From Planctomycetota bacterium (lineage in GTDB: Bacteria; Planctomycetota; SZUA-567; H5-PLA8), in NCBI GenBank assembly GCA_026184295.1, contig JAHCJK010000017.1:1-56175 (forward strand): a DNA stretch of 56,175 nt. Direction: 5' to 3'. Below, one piece after another: positions 1 through 8,114 of this stretch. A model generated the notes under the pieces. It did no database searches. It saw only the letters and a program-made list of their open reading frames with translations, and was not told where the DNA came from. Numbering within the stretch: position 1 is the first letter of the stretch; every line of letters begins with the position of its first letter. The translations under genes and the position numbers were made by a program.

Positions 1-345
1 CCGCAACCGCACGCATGATCCATCGTTGAGCCATAACCGCTTGCGCTTGGGCTGCCGCGAAGGCACCTTCAATCCTTCTCGACGCCAAAGCCGTTCCACG
101 CGCTTGTGGTTCACCCGCCAGCCTTCACGCCCCAGCATGACCGTGATCCGCCTGTAGCCGTAGCGGCCATATTGCGTGGCCAAACCCACCATGCGCTCCA
201 CCAACGGTGCCTCGTCCTCTTTTCGGCGTACCAAGTATCGCTGCGTAGACCGGGCCTGCCCGAGCACCCGGCATACACGTCGTTCGGAAAGCCCAAGGTG
301 TTCTCGAACCTGGTGTACTACCCGCCGGCGCTTGGGCGGGCTCAC
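1..345 (-). CDS. IS3-family transposase OrfB (DDE integrase core), N-terminal part
   Basis: The reading frame starts with GTG at 345, overlapping the orfA stop as GTGA, and runs off the window after 115 codons without interruption. The translation shows the usual OrfB N-terminal region: an HTH_21-like helical segment with LGLSERRVCRVLGQARSTQR, then YGRYGYRRITVMLGREGWRVN and VERLWRREGLKV. The DDE catalytic residues would lie beyond the window. OrfB normally acts with OrfA, often through a -1 frameshift. Here the simple GTGA overlap could allow translational coupling instead. Whether the gene is intact is unknown. Confidence 0.85.
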   Translation of the reverse strand, partial: MSPPKRRRVVHQVREHLGLSERRVCRVLGQARSTQRYLVRRKEDEAPLVERMVGLATQYGRYGYRRITVMLGREGWRVNHKRVERLWRREGLKVPSRQPKRKRLWLNDGSCVRLR

Positions 346-620
346 AAGTTTGGGTTGGCGGCTTCCTTCAGGATGGCCATGTCGAGCGCTTGGTCGGCCA
401 CGAGCTTTTTTAGCCGAGCGTTTTCGCGCTCCAATTCCTTCAGGCGCTTGGCCTGATCGACCTTGAGGCCGCCGTATTCTTTTCGCCCGCGGTAGTAGGT
501 TTGCTCCGTTACGCCAAGCTTCTGGCAGACCTGGCCCATGGCTTGTCCCTTGGCCAATTCCACCTCAGCCTCGCGCAGTTTGGCGATGATCTGCTCCGGC
601 ATGAATCGCTTCTTCGACAT
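342..620 (-). CDS. IS3-family transposase OrfA (HTH_Tnp_1 protein)
   Basis: A 92-residue protein starting MSKKRFMPEQIIAKLREAE, typical in length and sequence of IS3-family OrfA. It has an N-terminal helix-turn-helix (QVCQKLGVTEQTYYRGRKEY) that would bind the element ends. A leucine-rich C-terminal helix (LKELERENARLKKLVADQAL) probably mediates multimerisation. The start ATG at 620 is preceded by an AAAGGGGG purine tract. It overlaps orfB by 4 bp in the next frame. No A-rich slippery heptamer is visible at the overlap. Confidence 0.9.
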   Translation of the reverse strand: MSKKRFMPEQIIAKLREAEVELAKGQAMGQVCQKLGVTEQTYYRGRKEYGGLKVDQAKRLKELERENARLKKLVADQALDMAILKEAANPNL

Positions 621-692
621 ACAGCCCCCTTTCTGTGATCAGGCTACAGGATTCTAACCCTGCGCCTGGATCAGTTCTTGGGGGGCACCTCA

Positions 693-1078
693 ACAATATA
701 TTCTGCGCGATTTTTTAATTACTAGATAGTTAGGCTTGGTAAGTGCTTTGCCGCAGCCCCAGCACGCATACATGGGCGAAAGGTCCATTGTTGTACGTGC
801 TATAGCCAACGGGAGCCGCTTCACTTCTACGAGACAATCGGGACTGTTGGAGTAACGGCCATACTTTTAATACGTCACAATGGCTTGCCGATATTGGAAG
901 GTAAAGGGCTCTACGTAACATCCTACTTTACGCCCGACACACCGATGAACGTGCGCAACGTCTTTCTTGCGTGCCTCGACATCCGCTGCCTACGAAGCGT
1001 TAGTGTCGGGACTTTCTCGCACCGTATGCCTGGGTCACACGCTTTCGCGCTCCACGAAGCGGCAAATCAAAGCCCCCA
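693..1078. other. Gene-free stretch between IS element and regulator gene
   Basis: No reading frame here has a convincing start, ribosome-binding site or family resemblance, and the base composition is lower in GC than the regulator gene beyond it. I see no RNA gene or terminator. Confidence 0.4.
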
Positions 1079-2194
1079 TCAGCCCTTCATGCTTTTGCAT
1101 TCCGCCAGGGTCACGCCCGAGTGCCAGTCGGTGAGGATGCGGTGGGATGCGAGTGGACGCTTGAAAAGCGCGGTGGCGGCGGCGCGGCCGAGAGCGCGGA
1201 AATCGATCTTGGGTCCGGAGAAGGCGAGGCCGCGCTCGTTGCGGCCCGAGAACGCCACGAGACTCAGGTCTTTCGGAATCGCAAGGCCCAGGCTGCGTGC
1301 GCAGCGCGCGAGCAACCGCGCACGGCCGGTATCGACGCAGAGTGCGGCGGTGATGCGCGACGGCCCGGAGAGGATCTGGCGCAGGCGCGGGTGGCGGGGC
1401 GTATCGCGCGAGATCGTGTTGATGATCGGGCAGTGCCGGGATTTCAAGCGGTGTTTGCGCAGCGCGGCGAGGAACCCGGCTTCGCGTTCGAGCGAATCGG
1501 GATCGGCGGCGCCAAGGGTCGCGCTGACGGATTTCAGAAGCCCGATACGGCGGTGTCCGAGCGCGATCAGGCGTTCGCAGGCGTCGCGGGCCGCGGCGTG
1601 GTTATCGACGCTGAGGGCGGGAAGGCCGGTGGCAAGCGGCGGCATGTCCACGGCGAGCGCAGGGACGCTCAGGCGCGCGAGGCCTTCCAGCACGGAGGGA
1701 AGAAACGTACCGGTGGCGAGGATGCCGTCGAGCGGGTAGGCGAGGTAGCGGTCGGGGAGCGCCTCGCGCAGGTAGAAATCGTGCGCGACGAGGAAGGGCC
1801 GTTCGGCCTCGCCGAGCCCTTCGGCCAGGCCGCAGTAGAGGGCTTCGCGGTCGGGGTTGAAGAGCGAGCGTTGCAGCGGCTCGGAGAAGAGGAGCAGCAC
1901 CAGGCCGCGGTCGCGGCGCGCGAAAGACAGGTCGGAGGCGCGGACCAAGCGCCCGCGCGCGTTGAGGCGCAGCCAGCCTTCACCGCGTAGGAGAGCCACC
2001 GCGGCGCGGGCGGTCTCGCGACCGACTCCTTCTTCGCGCGCGATCTGCTGGAACGAAGGGAAGACGGCGAGCGCGGGCCATTCGTCGCGGGCGAGGCGTT
2101 TACGCAGGCGTTGGGCGACGCTGCGAAAGCGGGCCTCGGGCTGAACGGGGCGGCCCGGACGGGGCGCGTCGTAGGCGGGAGCGTCGGCGGACAT
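1079..2194 (-). CDS. GntR-type winged-helix regulator with LacI-like ligand-binding domain
   Basis: A 371-residue regulator. Residues about 20-90 form a GntR-type winged helix (FPSFQQIAREEGVGRETARAAV then GEGWL). The rest resembles the periplasmic-binding-protein fold of LacI regulators, with SVDNHAAARDACERLIALGH followed by RRIGLL and a C-terminal GVTLAECKS segment. This architecture is known from AraR-like sugar regulators and is common in PVC bacteria. I chose ATG 2194 over upstream frame extensions because those are low-complexity Pro/Arg sequence and a TATAAT box lies directly before this codon. It is divergent from the carbohydrate-binding-like secreted protein at 2296, so it probably controls that gene in response to a sugar. 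The effector is unknown. Confidence 0.85.
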   Translation of the reverse strand: MSADAPAYDAPRPGRPVQPEARFRSVAQRLRKRLARDEWPALAVFPSFQQIAREEGVGRETARAAVALLRGEGWLRLNARGRLVRASDLSFARRDRGLVLLLFSEPLQRSLFNPDREALYCGLAEGLGEAERPFLVAHDFYLREALPDRYLAYPLDGILATGTFLPSVLEGLARLSVPALAVDMPPLATGLPALSVDNHAAARDACERLIALGHRRIGLLKSVSATLGAADPDSLEREAGFLAALRKHRLKSRHCPIINTISRDTPRHPRLRQILSGPSRITAALCVDTGRARLLARCARSLGLAIPKDLSLVAFSGRNERGLAFSGPKIDFRALGRAAATALFKRPLASHRILTDWHSGVTLAECKSMKG

Positions 2195-2200
2195 GGCACT

Positions 2201-2206
2201 ATTATA
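2201..2206 (-). promoter_or_regulatory. -10 box (TATAAT) immediately upstream of the regulator start codon
   Basis: On the minus strand a perfect TATAAT ends 6 nt before the ATG at 2194, so transcription would begin at or next to the start codon. There is no Shine-Dalgarno sequence, which fits a leaderless mRNA. No good -35 is visible at 16-18 bp. An 8-bp palindrome TGTATACA at 2260-2267, just upstream of the divergent gene, could be an operator, but this is a guess. Confidence 0.5.
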
Positions 2207-2295
2207 CACACGAAACCACACGTTGGCAGGGAATTCAGTCCATGGGCTTCTCAGCCGGATGTATACAGAGAGGTGAAGGCCAGGAGGAGACGGCG

Positions 2296-4797
2296 ATGCG
2301 GAGCATTCGGGTGGGATTCGCGACAGGGGTGCTGCTGGCGGCGTGGGCCGCGGGCGGGTGGGCGGAGGACGGGGGCGCAGCGGCGGCGAAGTTCGCGGCG
2401 GAGGTTCCCGTGGTGCCGGGGCTGAAGGCGGCGCCGACGATCGACGGCGACCCGTCCGATGCGGCCTGGAAGGACGCGCTACGCCTGCCGATCGAGGAAC
2501 CGGCCGACGTTTCGAAGCGGCCCGCAAAGGCGAAGGGCGCTGCCGACGTACGGCTGGCGATGGACGCCGAGAACCTGTACGTCCTCTTTAGGTGCGCGGA
2601 GTCCGACCCCGCGGGCCCGTGGGTCTGCAAGGAAAAACTGGAGCGCGAGGGCTTGGCGATCCTGGGGTCCGACTACGTGGCGATCGAGATCTTCGGCGGC
2701 AAGTTTACCGTGCTATCCTACCTGCAGATCTACGCCGACGCGTCGGGCGCTTGCAAAGCATATGCAATCCACGCTGGTGGCGGGATGACGACCTGGGACG
2801 GCTACTCGCAGCCGGACTTGGGCATCCATCCCGTCTGCGCGGCGCGCGTGGATGTCGCGAGCAAGTCGTGGTACGTGGAGATGAAGCTACCGCTTTCCCA
2901 GATTCTGCGTCACCCTCGGGACGGCGTGCCGCAGCACCTGAACTTCAATTTCCGCCGTGTACAGTGGGGCGCGGAGCGTGGGCACAAACCACGCGCCGAC
3001 TGGACCGGCATGGCCGATTTCCTGAAGGGCAAGATCCATTACGAGCACATGGCTACGTGGAAACCGCTCGAGTTTGGCGTGCAGCGCAAGAGCGCGACCT
3101 CGTCCGACGTAAACCGCATCGATGCGTCGCCGCATGTACCCGCGTACCACTGCTGCGCGCCGCTGAACCTGAGCCTGCACGCATTCAAGAACCCGCTGGT
3201 CCCGCCGGAGCGGATCACGAACGATTACGAGGTTCAGTATTACGCGTTCGTCTATCCGCGCGTGGAGGTGCTCGACGAAGACCGTCCAACGGAGTTCGCC
3301 AAACTAGATGCGCGCGCGGCGATTCCGGATCCGACCTTCAACCCTGCGGCCGCCTTTGCCGAGAAGCCTGCGGTGGCGAAGGACGGCGCCGGCTGGCGCA
3401 TCCGTTTTCGCGTAAAGGAGGCGGTCGATGCGCACGTGGCAGTCGTGGACGGGCGCGGCAAGGTGGTGCGGCACCTGGCCTCGGGCGTGCTGGGGGCCAA
3501 CGCGCCGGAACCGTTCGCGAAGCATGAGCTTGCGCAGGACCTGCGCTGGGACGGCGCGGACGACGACGGGCGCGCGCTGCCGGCGGGGACCTACCGCGTG
3601 CGGGTTTCGCTGCGGCTGACGCCGTCGTATTCGGGCGAAATGGCGCTGGGGAAATTCACCGAGCTTTCGAGCTACAAGTTCTTAGATCTCGAAAATCTGC
3701 CGAACCCGAAGGTGGATGCCAAGGGCATGACCAACATTGATCACGCGGGCGGCGCGAACAACATTGTCGAGATCGACCGCGCGCGCAACGAACTGTATCT
3801 TTCAGGGCAGATCGTACACGACGCGACGACCGGGCAGGAACTGCGCAACCTGAACCTCTTCCGGGACGAGAAAGGCAACCCGAAGCTGAGCGGGAGTCTG
3901 GCGAAGGAGGGCGAGATCGCGTTCGGGCGCGACGGCTTCTTGTATGTGCGCAGTTTCAACGACGTGATGCGCTTCGACGCCTCTGGAAACCCGGCGAACT
4001 TCGCGGACATGAATGTGAACTTCTGCGGGTATTTGCTGGGCAGCAACTACAATCCGCTGCGCGGCATCTGCACCGGCGGGCCCGACGGGGACGTGTACGT
4101 GGTCCACGGCTACGCGCAGCACGGCAACGGCTCGACGCAGATCTCGCGGATTGGTCTGAACGGCCGCATCAAGAGTTACGGGCTGGTCACGTTTCCGACG
4201 CAGGCCGGCGGCGTGAGGGTGGACCGCAAAGGCAACGTGTACGTGGGCTGCACGATCCGCCCCGCCGGCGCGCTGGTGCCCTCCGACATGGCCAAGAGCC
4301 TCTCGGCGGCGGTGCAGGAAATCTACAAGTGGTCATACGGTTCGATCGTGAAATTCGACAAGAACGGCGGCTGCGCCGAGCTGGATCCCGCGGGCGCATT
4401 CTTGCTCTGCAAGACGGGCCAGGCCAAGCCGCAGAAGTGTTCGCTCCAGGGAGCGCTGTGGGTGCATCCGGGGTATTCGCCCATGACCAACCGCACCGGC
4501 GGCCCGGGCGACGGCCCGCGTTGCGCGTGCCATTCGCCGCGTTTCGACCTGGACGACTTCGAGCGCGTGTACATCCCCGATGGGCTAATGGCACGCGTGG
4601 AGATCGCCGATGCGAACGGCAACACGATGCTTTTCTTCGGCAAGCGCGGCGGGAACCCGCAGCACCTGGAGTTCCGGTATCCGTCGATGGTCGCGGCCAA
4701 TGACGAGTTCTGCTACGTGGTCGATTACGTGATGGCCAAGTGCGTCCGCGTAAAGCTCGGCTACGCCTGCTCTGAAGAGATCCCCGTTGCAAAGTGA
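2296..4797 (+). CDS. Secreted protein with CBM9-like domain, FlgD-like Ig segment and NHL-type propeller
   Basis: An 833-residue exported protein. ATG 2296 is chosen because AGGAGGAGA lies just upstream and a signal peptide follows (RVGFATGVLLAAWAAGGWAE). Residues about 35-270 begin PTIDGDPSDAAWKDAL, the signature of CBM9-like carbohydrate-binding domains. Near residue 400 a segment DLRWDGADDDGRALPAGTYR matches the FlgD-type Ig-like fold. From about 470 to the end there are repeated blade-like segments (GRDGFLYVRSFNDVMRFDASG, VRVDRKGNVYVG) as in NHL beta-propellers. It is divergent from a sugar-type regulator, suggesting a role in polysaccharide binding or degradation. No catalytic motif was recognised. 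Confidence 0.75.
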   Translation: MRSIRVGFATGVLLAAWAAGGWAEDGGAAAAKFAAEVPVVPGLKAAPTIDGDPSDAAWKDALRLPIEEPADVSKRPAKAKGAADVRLAMDAENLYVLFRCAESDPAGPWVCKEKLEREGLAILGSDYVAIEIFGGKFTVLSYLQIYADASGACKAYAIHAGGGMTTWDGYSQPDLGIHPVCAARVDVASKSWYVEMKLPLSQILRHPRDGVPQHLNFNFRRVQWGAERGHKPRADWTGMADFLKGKIHYEHMATWKPLEFGVQRKSATSSDVNRIDASPHVPAYHCCAPLNLSLHAFKNPLVPPERITNDYEVQYYAFVYPRVEVLDEDRPTEFAKLDARAAIPDPTFNPAAAFAEKPAVAKDGAGWRIRFRVKEAVDAHVAVVDGRGKVVRHLASGVLGANAPEPFAKHELAQDLRWDGADDDGRALPAGTYRVRVSLRLTPSYSGEMALGKFTELSSYKFLDLENLPNPKVDAKGMTNIDHAGGANNIVEIDRARNELYLSGQIVHDATTGQELRNLNLFRDEKGNPKLSGSLAKEGEIAFGRDGFLYVRSFNDVMRFDASGNPANFADMNVNFCGYLLGSNYNPLRGICTGGPDGDVYVVHGYAQHGNGSTQISRIGLNGRIKSYGLVTFPTQAGGVRVDRKGNVYVGCTIRPAGALVPSDMAKSLSAAVQEIYKWSYGSIVKFDKNGGCAELDPAGAFLLCKTGQAKPQKCSLQGALWVHPGYSPMTNRTGGPGDGPRCACHSPRFDLDDFERVYIPDGLMARVEIADANGNTMLFFGKRGGNPQHLEFRYPSMVAANDEFCYVVDYVMAKCVRVKLGYACSEEIPVAK

Positions 4798-5186
4798 AAC
4801 GGCGCCGACGACCCAAGCGATCATCAAAGGGAACCGAGCCACTCCTATACCTCCGTCGCTTGAGACGGCGCAGTGCGTTGCCGGCCGATAGGTAACCTCA
4901 GGTTGATCTGGCGAGCGAACGCATGCATCGCCGTATGACGCGCAGGTAGGGCTCGGCGAGACCCGGGCGATCCGCAGGGCGGCTTGCGGCACCTATATGC
5001 GTCCCGGCTGGAGTTACCGGCGAGCATGCGGAAGGCGCACCGAATGCGTCCCCTCGCGGCACACGCATTCCTGCCATTGTCATCGATCCCTAGACCTCTT
5101 AAGGAGGAGTGGAAGCGTTCGCCGCTGACATGCGAAAATCGCCTGGCCTGCATGGTCGCGCGGTCACAAAGCTATTGGGATACGTC
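4798..5186. other. Gene-free stretch between secreted protein and SDR-TspO gene
   Basis: No supported gene. A strong purine tract AAGGAGGAG at 5101-5109 sits 22 nt before an in-frame ATG at 5130 and directly against a GTG at 5109. It may therefore belong to an alternative, longer start of the next gene. No T-tract terminator was seen after the gene ending at 4797. Confidence 0.35.
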
Positions 5187-6560
5187 ATGGTCTTGCTCAC
5201 CGGTGCGACAGGCTATGTTGGGAGCCATTTGCTATCCACGCTTTTACATCGCGGCCACGCGGTCCGCTGCTTCGCGCGTCACGTGGACCGGCTTCCCGAA
5301 GGCGTGCGAGAGGTCTCCGTACAGGGGGAGATCGATGATCCCGGCGCCCTGGCCCGCGCCCTGGAGGGCGTGGAAACAGCCTATTACCTGATCCATGCGA
5401 TGACGCATGCGCAAGACTTCGCATCTACGGATCGCGAATACGCACGGCTCTTCGGCGAGGCGGCACGCCAGGCCGGTGTGAAGCGCATCATCTACCTCGG
5501 CGGTCTGGGGCACGGCAAGACGCTCTCCAAGCATCTGGCCAGCCGGCAGGAGGTAGGCGATACCTTGCGCGCATCGGGCGTACCCGTGGTTGAGTTTCGC
5601 GCTTCGGTGATCGTAGGCGCGGGGAGCATTTCCTTCGAACTCGCGCGCGCGCTGGTCGATAAGTTGCCGATCATGGTCACGCCACGCTGGGTGCGGACGC
5701 CGGCGCAGCCTATTGCCATCCAGGATGTCATCGCCTACCTGGTGGAGGCCGCCGAGATCGATTTGCCGAACGGGGGCCTCTTCGAGATCGGAGGAGCCGA
5801 CCGTGTCTCCTACGGCGGGCTCATGCACGAGTACGCGCGCCAGCGTGGCCGATGGCATGGCATGGTGCCCGTGCCCGTGCTCACGCCCAGGGTCTCCAGC
5901 CTGTGGCTGGCCCTGGTCGTGCCTCGGTACGCGAGGGTGGGCAAACTGCTGATCGACGGCGTCCGTAACGAGACCACGGTGGTGGACGACTCGGCGCTGC
6001 GGGTTTTCTCCGTCAAACCGATGGGCATCGAAGAAGCGACTCGCCGGGCGATCGCGGAAATTCCGCCCGAGTCCGCGGCGTTGACCGGCACACGCGCGTG
6101 GCTCGCGCTTGCGGTCTGTATCGGCGCATGCCTTGGCGCAGGCGCCTTGGGCTCCCTGGTATCGATGGACGGCATCGCGACCTGGTATCCGAGCATCGCC
6201 AAGCCTGCGTGGACGCCGCCGGCGTGGGTGTTTGGACCGGTCTGGAGCATTCTTTATCTGCTCATGGGGATGGCGGCCTGGCGCGTCTGGCGCCGGGACG
6301 GGCTACGAGAAGGAGCGCTTGCGCTGGGTGTCTTCGGCTTGCAACTGGCATGCAATGCCATTTGGTCCGGCCTCTTTTTTGGACTTCGACGGCCGGGGTT
6401 TGCTCTGCTCGACCTTCTCGTGCTCTGGATGCTGATCCTGATCACCATCGTTCTTTTTGCGGCGCGCGACCGCATGGCCGCGTGGCTCCTGGTGCCCTAC
6501 CTGGGTTGGGTATCTTTTGCAGGGGTCCTCAACGCGGCCATCGTGCAGATGAATCCATGA
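5187..6560 (+). CDS. NAD(P)-binding SDR/NmrA-like domain fused to TspO/MBR membrane domain
   Basis: A 457-residue fusion. Residues 1-290 are an atypical short-chain dehydrogenase of the NmrA/NDUFA9 type: MVLLTGATGYVGSHLL carries the GxxGxxG nucleotide-binding loop (G6, G9, G12) and is followed by RIIYLGGLG. Residues from about 300 form five hydrophobic helices with the TspO signature WYPSIAKPAWTPPAWVFGPV, then WSILYLLMGMAAWRVW and NAIWSGLFFG. TspO proteins bind porphyrins and sterol-like ligands and are linked to stress and tetrapyrrole handling. ATG 5187 is chosen because it gives the canonical Rossmann N-terminus. Upstream in-frame GTG 5109 and ATG 5130 are alternatives. The dehydrogenase substrate is unknown. 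Confidence 0.85.
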   Translation: MVLLTGATGYVGSHLLSTLLHRGHAVRCFARHVDRLPEGVREVSVQGEIDDPGALARALEGVETAYYLIHAMTHAQDFASTDREYARLFGEAARQAGVKRIIYLGGLGHGKTLSKHLASRQEVGDTLRASGVPVVEFRASVIVGAGSISFELARALVDKLPIMVTPRWVRTPAQPIAIQDVIAYLVEAAEIDLPNGGLFEIGGADRVSYGGLMHEYARQRGRWHGMVPVPVLTPRVSSLWLALVVPRYARVGKLLIDGVRNETTVVDDSALRVFSVKPMGIEEATRRAIAEIPPESAALTGTRAWLALAVCIGACLGAGALGSLVSMDGIATWYPSIAKPAWTPPAWVFGPVWSILYLLMGMAAWRVWRRDGLREGALALGVFGLQLACNAIWSGLFFGLRRPGFALLDLLVLWMLILITIVLFAARDRMAAWLLVPYLGWVSFAGVLNAAIVQMNP

Positions 6561-6593
6561 AATCGATCTAACGCGCTGATTTCTAAAAAGTTG

Positions 6594-6624
6594 CAAGGTC
6601 ATTCGGCCCCAAGGCCGAATCTTG
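6594..6624 (+). terminator. Stem-loop after SDR-TspO gene, possible terminator
   Basis: A perfect 8-bp stem (ATTCGGCC/GGCCGAAT, loop CCAA, 6601-6620), extended by CAAG/CTTG with a small internal bulge, lies 34 bp after the stop codon. No run of T follows, so it may be an mRNA 3'-end stabiliser or a Rho-dependent site rather than an intrinsic terminator. Confidence 0.3.
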
Positions 6625-6696
6625 AAGGTTCTAAAATCTTCGGCGTCTCCCCTTTGACAAGTGATTGCGCCATGGCGCATACGAGGAGGAACACGT

Positions 6697-7215
6697 ATGA
6701 GCTTCGGAACAAAGACTTGTTTTGCCGAACCTAAGGGACTGGCCGATTCATCTTTACGTCGGCCCCTGGAAGAGACGAACCCTCCACCTGCAACGACCGC
6801 TTCCGTGGCATCCACGGTCCTGGATGTCGTCACGCTCATGCGCAGCACGGGCTCGCCGGCTGTGCTCCTGTGCGATCCCCAAGACGGCGCGCTACGCGGG
6901 ATCTTTACCGAGCGCGACCTGTTACGCATCGCGCACCGCGATCCTGACTTCGTCTGGATGCCGATCCAGCGTTATATGACGCCCAATCCCATTACGTTGG
7001 GACCTTGGGATTCTATTGGTTTCGCGCTCAATCGCATGACCAACGAGGGTTTTCGCCAGATTCCCCTGGTCGATACGGACGGACGCGTATGCGGCGTCGT
7101 ATCCAGGGCACATCTGCTTAGGCATCTCCAGCGGCATCTGAAGTCCAGGAGAACGACCAACGAAACGCGATTCCAAAAAAACGGCGCTTCCGAATTGCTT
7201 AAGACGGCATCTTGA
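6697..7215 (+). CDS. CBS-domain pair protein
   Basis: A 172-residue soluble protein made essentially of two CBS domains. The first contains VLDVVTLMRSTGSPAVLL and GIFTERDLLRIAHRD; the second contains MTPNPITLGPWDSIGFALNRM, FRQIPLVDTDGRVCGVVSR and HLLRHL. CBS pairs (Bateman modules) bind adenosyl ligands such as AMP, ATP or NAD and usually sense energy or redox state. The start at ATG 6697 is supported by AGGAGGA seven bases upstream. An in-frame GTG at 6661 lacks such a site. With the SDR-TspO gene before it and a secreted Cys protein after it, it may belong to a stress cluster. No output domain is attached. Confidence 0.85.
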   Translation: MSFGTKTCFAEPKGLADSSLRRPLEETNPPPATTASVASTVLDVVTLMRSTGSPAVLLCDPQDGALRGIFTERDLLRIAHRDPDFVWMPIQRYMTPNPITLGPWDSIGFALNRMTNEGFRQIPLVDTDGRVCGVVSRAHLLRHLQRHLKSRRTTNETRFQKNGASELLKTAS

Positions 7216-7250
7216 AAGCTTTGGGGCAAGCCAAGAGAAAGGAGGAACCC

Positions 7251-7946
7251 ATGCTTATGCGTGCGTTGCTGATTGGGTACTTGTTCCTGTGGTCGTCATG
7301 CCTGCCCATAGGCGCGGCTGACGGCGGCACTTTAGACGTTCAGGAGTCTGCCAAGGCTACGACCTTCGAAGGCCAGCCCGGCTGCGCCAAATGCGATTTC
7401 GGCAAGGAGACCAAGGCCGAACAATGCGCGCCAGTCCTGGTCGTGAAGGATGCGCGCTACTGGCTGAAGATGGCCGATGGGGCGAACGAAAGCGTTTCGA
7501 AGAAACTCGCCGGATGCCCGAAGGACCTTGGCGAGAAGCTGACCGTAAAAGGCGTGGCGTCCGAAGATAAGGACGGCAGGCACTGGATCGAGGTGAGCGA
7601 AATCGTGTTGCCTACGGGCGACACGGCCACGGAGAAGAAGAACACCAAGGCCATTGGAGAGAAGGACGACGCTCAAAAGACCGGAATGCAGGGGATCAAA
7701 TCCCGCAACGGTTTTGCAACTCCGCGCTTGAGCTACTTGCACCCCAATTGGAACTGGATGGATGCCCTTCTGCAGGGGCTTCCGCATCAATCCATGTGGG
7801 AAGATGGGCTGCGGCCCGCGGATGCCGAACCCAAGCAGGGTAATACGGAAGTCAACGGACTGCTCGGCGCAACGGCGCGTCCGTCGCAGCAGTCCTGCCT
7901 GTTGGCCCCATCGGATGGCGATACGTCCCACGGTAAGTCACGCTAA
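7251..7946 (+). CDS. Small secreted cysteine protein, DUF6370-like N-terminal part
   Basis: A 231-residue exported protein with signal peptide (LMRALLIGYLFLWSSCLPIG followed by AADG). The mature N-terminus has GCAKCDFGKETKAEQCAPVL then VKDARYWL and GCPKDLGEKLTVKG, resembling the small DUF6370-type proteins seen in planctomycetes. The spaced Cys residues (CxxC, then single Cys) suggest metal or redox chemistry, but I know of no assigned function. The last 80 residues look unstructured and unrelated. AAGGAGG at 7239-7245 supports ATG 7251. It follows the CBS gene by 35 bp, so co-transcription is likely. Confidence 0.6.
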   Translation: MLMRALLIGYLFLWSSCLPIGAADGGTLDVQESAKATTFEGQPGCAKCDFGKETKAEQCAPVLVVKDARYWLKMADGANESVSKKLAGCPKDLGEKLTVKGVASEDKDGRHWIEVSEIVLPTGDTATEKKNTKAIGEKDDAQKTGMQGIKSRNGFATPRLSYLHPNWNWMDALLQGLPHQSMWEDGLRPADAEPKQGNTEVNGLLGATARPSQQSCLLAPSDGDTSHGKSR

Positions 7947-7982
7947 GCATGGGTTGGAGGGAAACCCACGTATTGGCGCACC

Positions 7983-8017
7983 AGCCCGGTTGCCCAGGTA
8001 CCGGGCTTGGTGATTTT
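7983..8017 (+). terminator. Probable intrinsic terminator
   Basis: AGCCCGGT (7983-7990) pairs with ACCGGGCT (8000-8007) around a 9-nt loop, and TGGTGATTTT follows. It lies 36 bp after the stop of the small secreted protein and would separate that unit from the efflux operon. Confidence 0.45.
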
Positions 8018-8046
8018 GATCGCAGGTCAAGCGCCGCGATGGCCTT

Positions 8047-8067
8047 AAAACCGAGTACTCGGATTTA
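8047..8067. repeat. 21-bp near-palindrome, left copy flanking the efflux operon
   Basis: The core CCGAGTACTCGG (8051-8062) is a perfect 12-bp palindrome, and matching A/T flanks extend the dyad to about 22 bp with one mismatched pair. The identical 21 bp recur at 13916-13936, just after the last gene of the efflux operon. The self-complementary core leaves no loop room for a strong terminator, so a protein-binding site or element boundary is more likely. Confidence 0.7.
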
Positions 8068-8114
8068 GGCATGACATTGCACACTTGACGTATAAGCCCA
8101 AGAACGGTACGTCC

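Larger units (their letters stand above)
1..692 (-). mobile_element. IS3-family insertion sequence, right part of element cut by window edge
   Basis: Two overlapping minus-strand reading frames give the OrfA/OrfB arrangement of IS3-family elements. The end nearest orfA reads TGAGGTGCCCCCC inward from position 692, a plausible terminal inverted repeat: it begins with TG, as IS3 ends do, and lies 72 bp upstream of the orfA start. The other end and any target duplication lie outside the window, so completeness cannot be judged. Confidence 0.8.

Noticed and set aside
885..1990. Plus-strand frames opposite the GntR/LacI-type regulator
   Set aside because: No ribosome-binding site or domain; the minus strand is clearly coding.
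6654..6683. Perfect TTGACA before the CBS gene
   Set aside because: The best -10 at 17-18 bp is poor, and the implied transcription start would fall after the ribosome-binding site of the gene.
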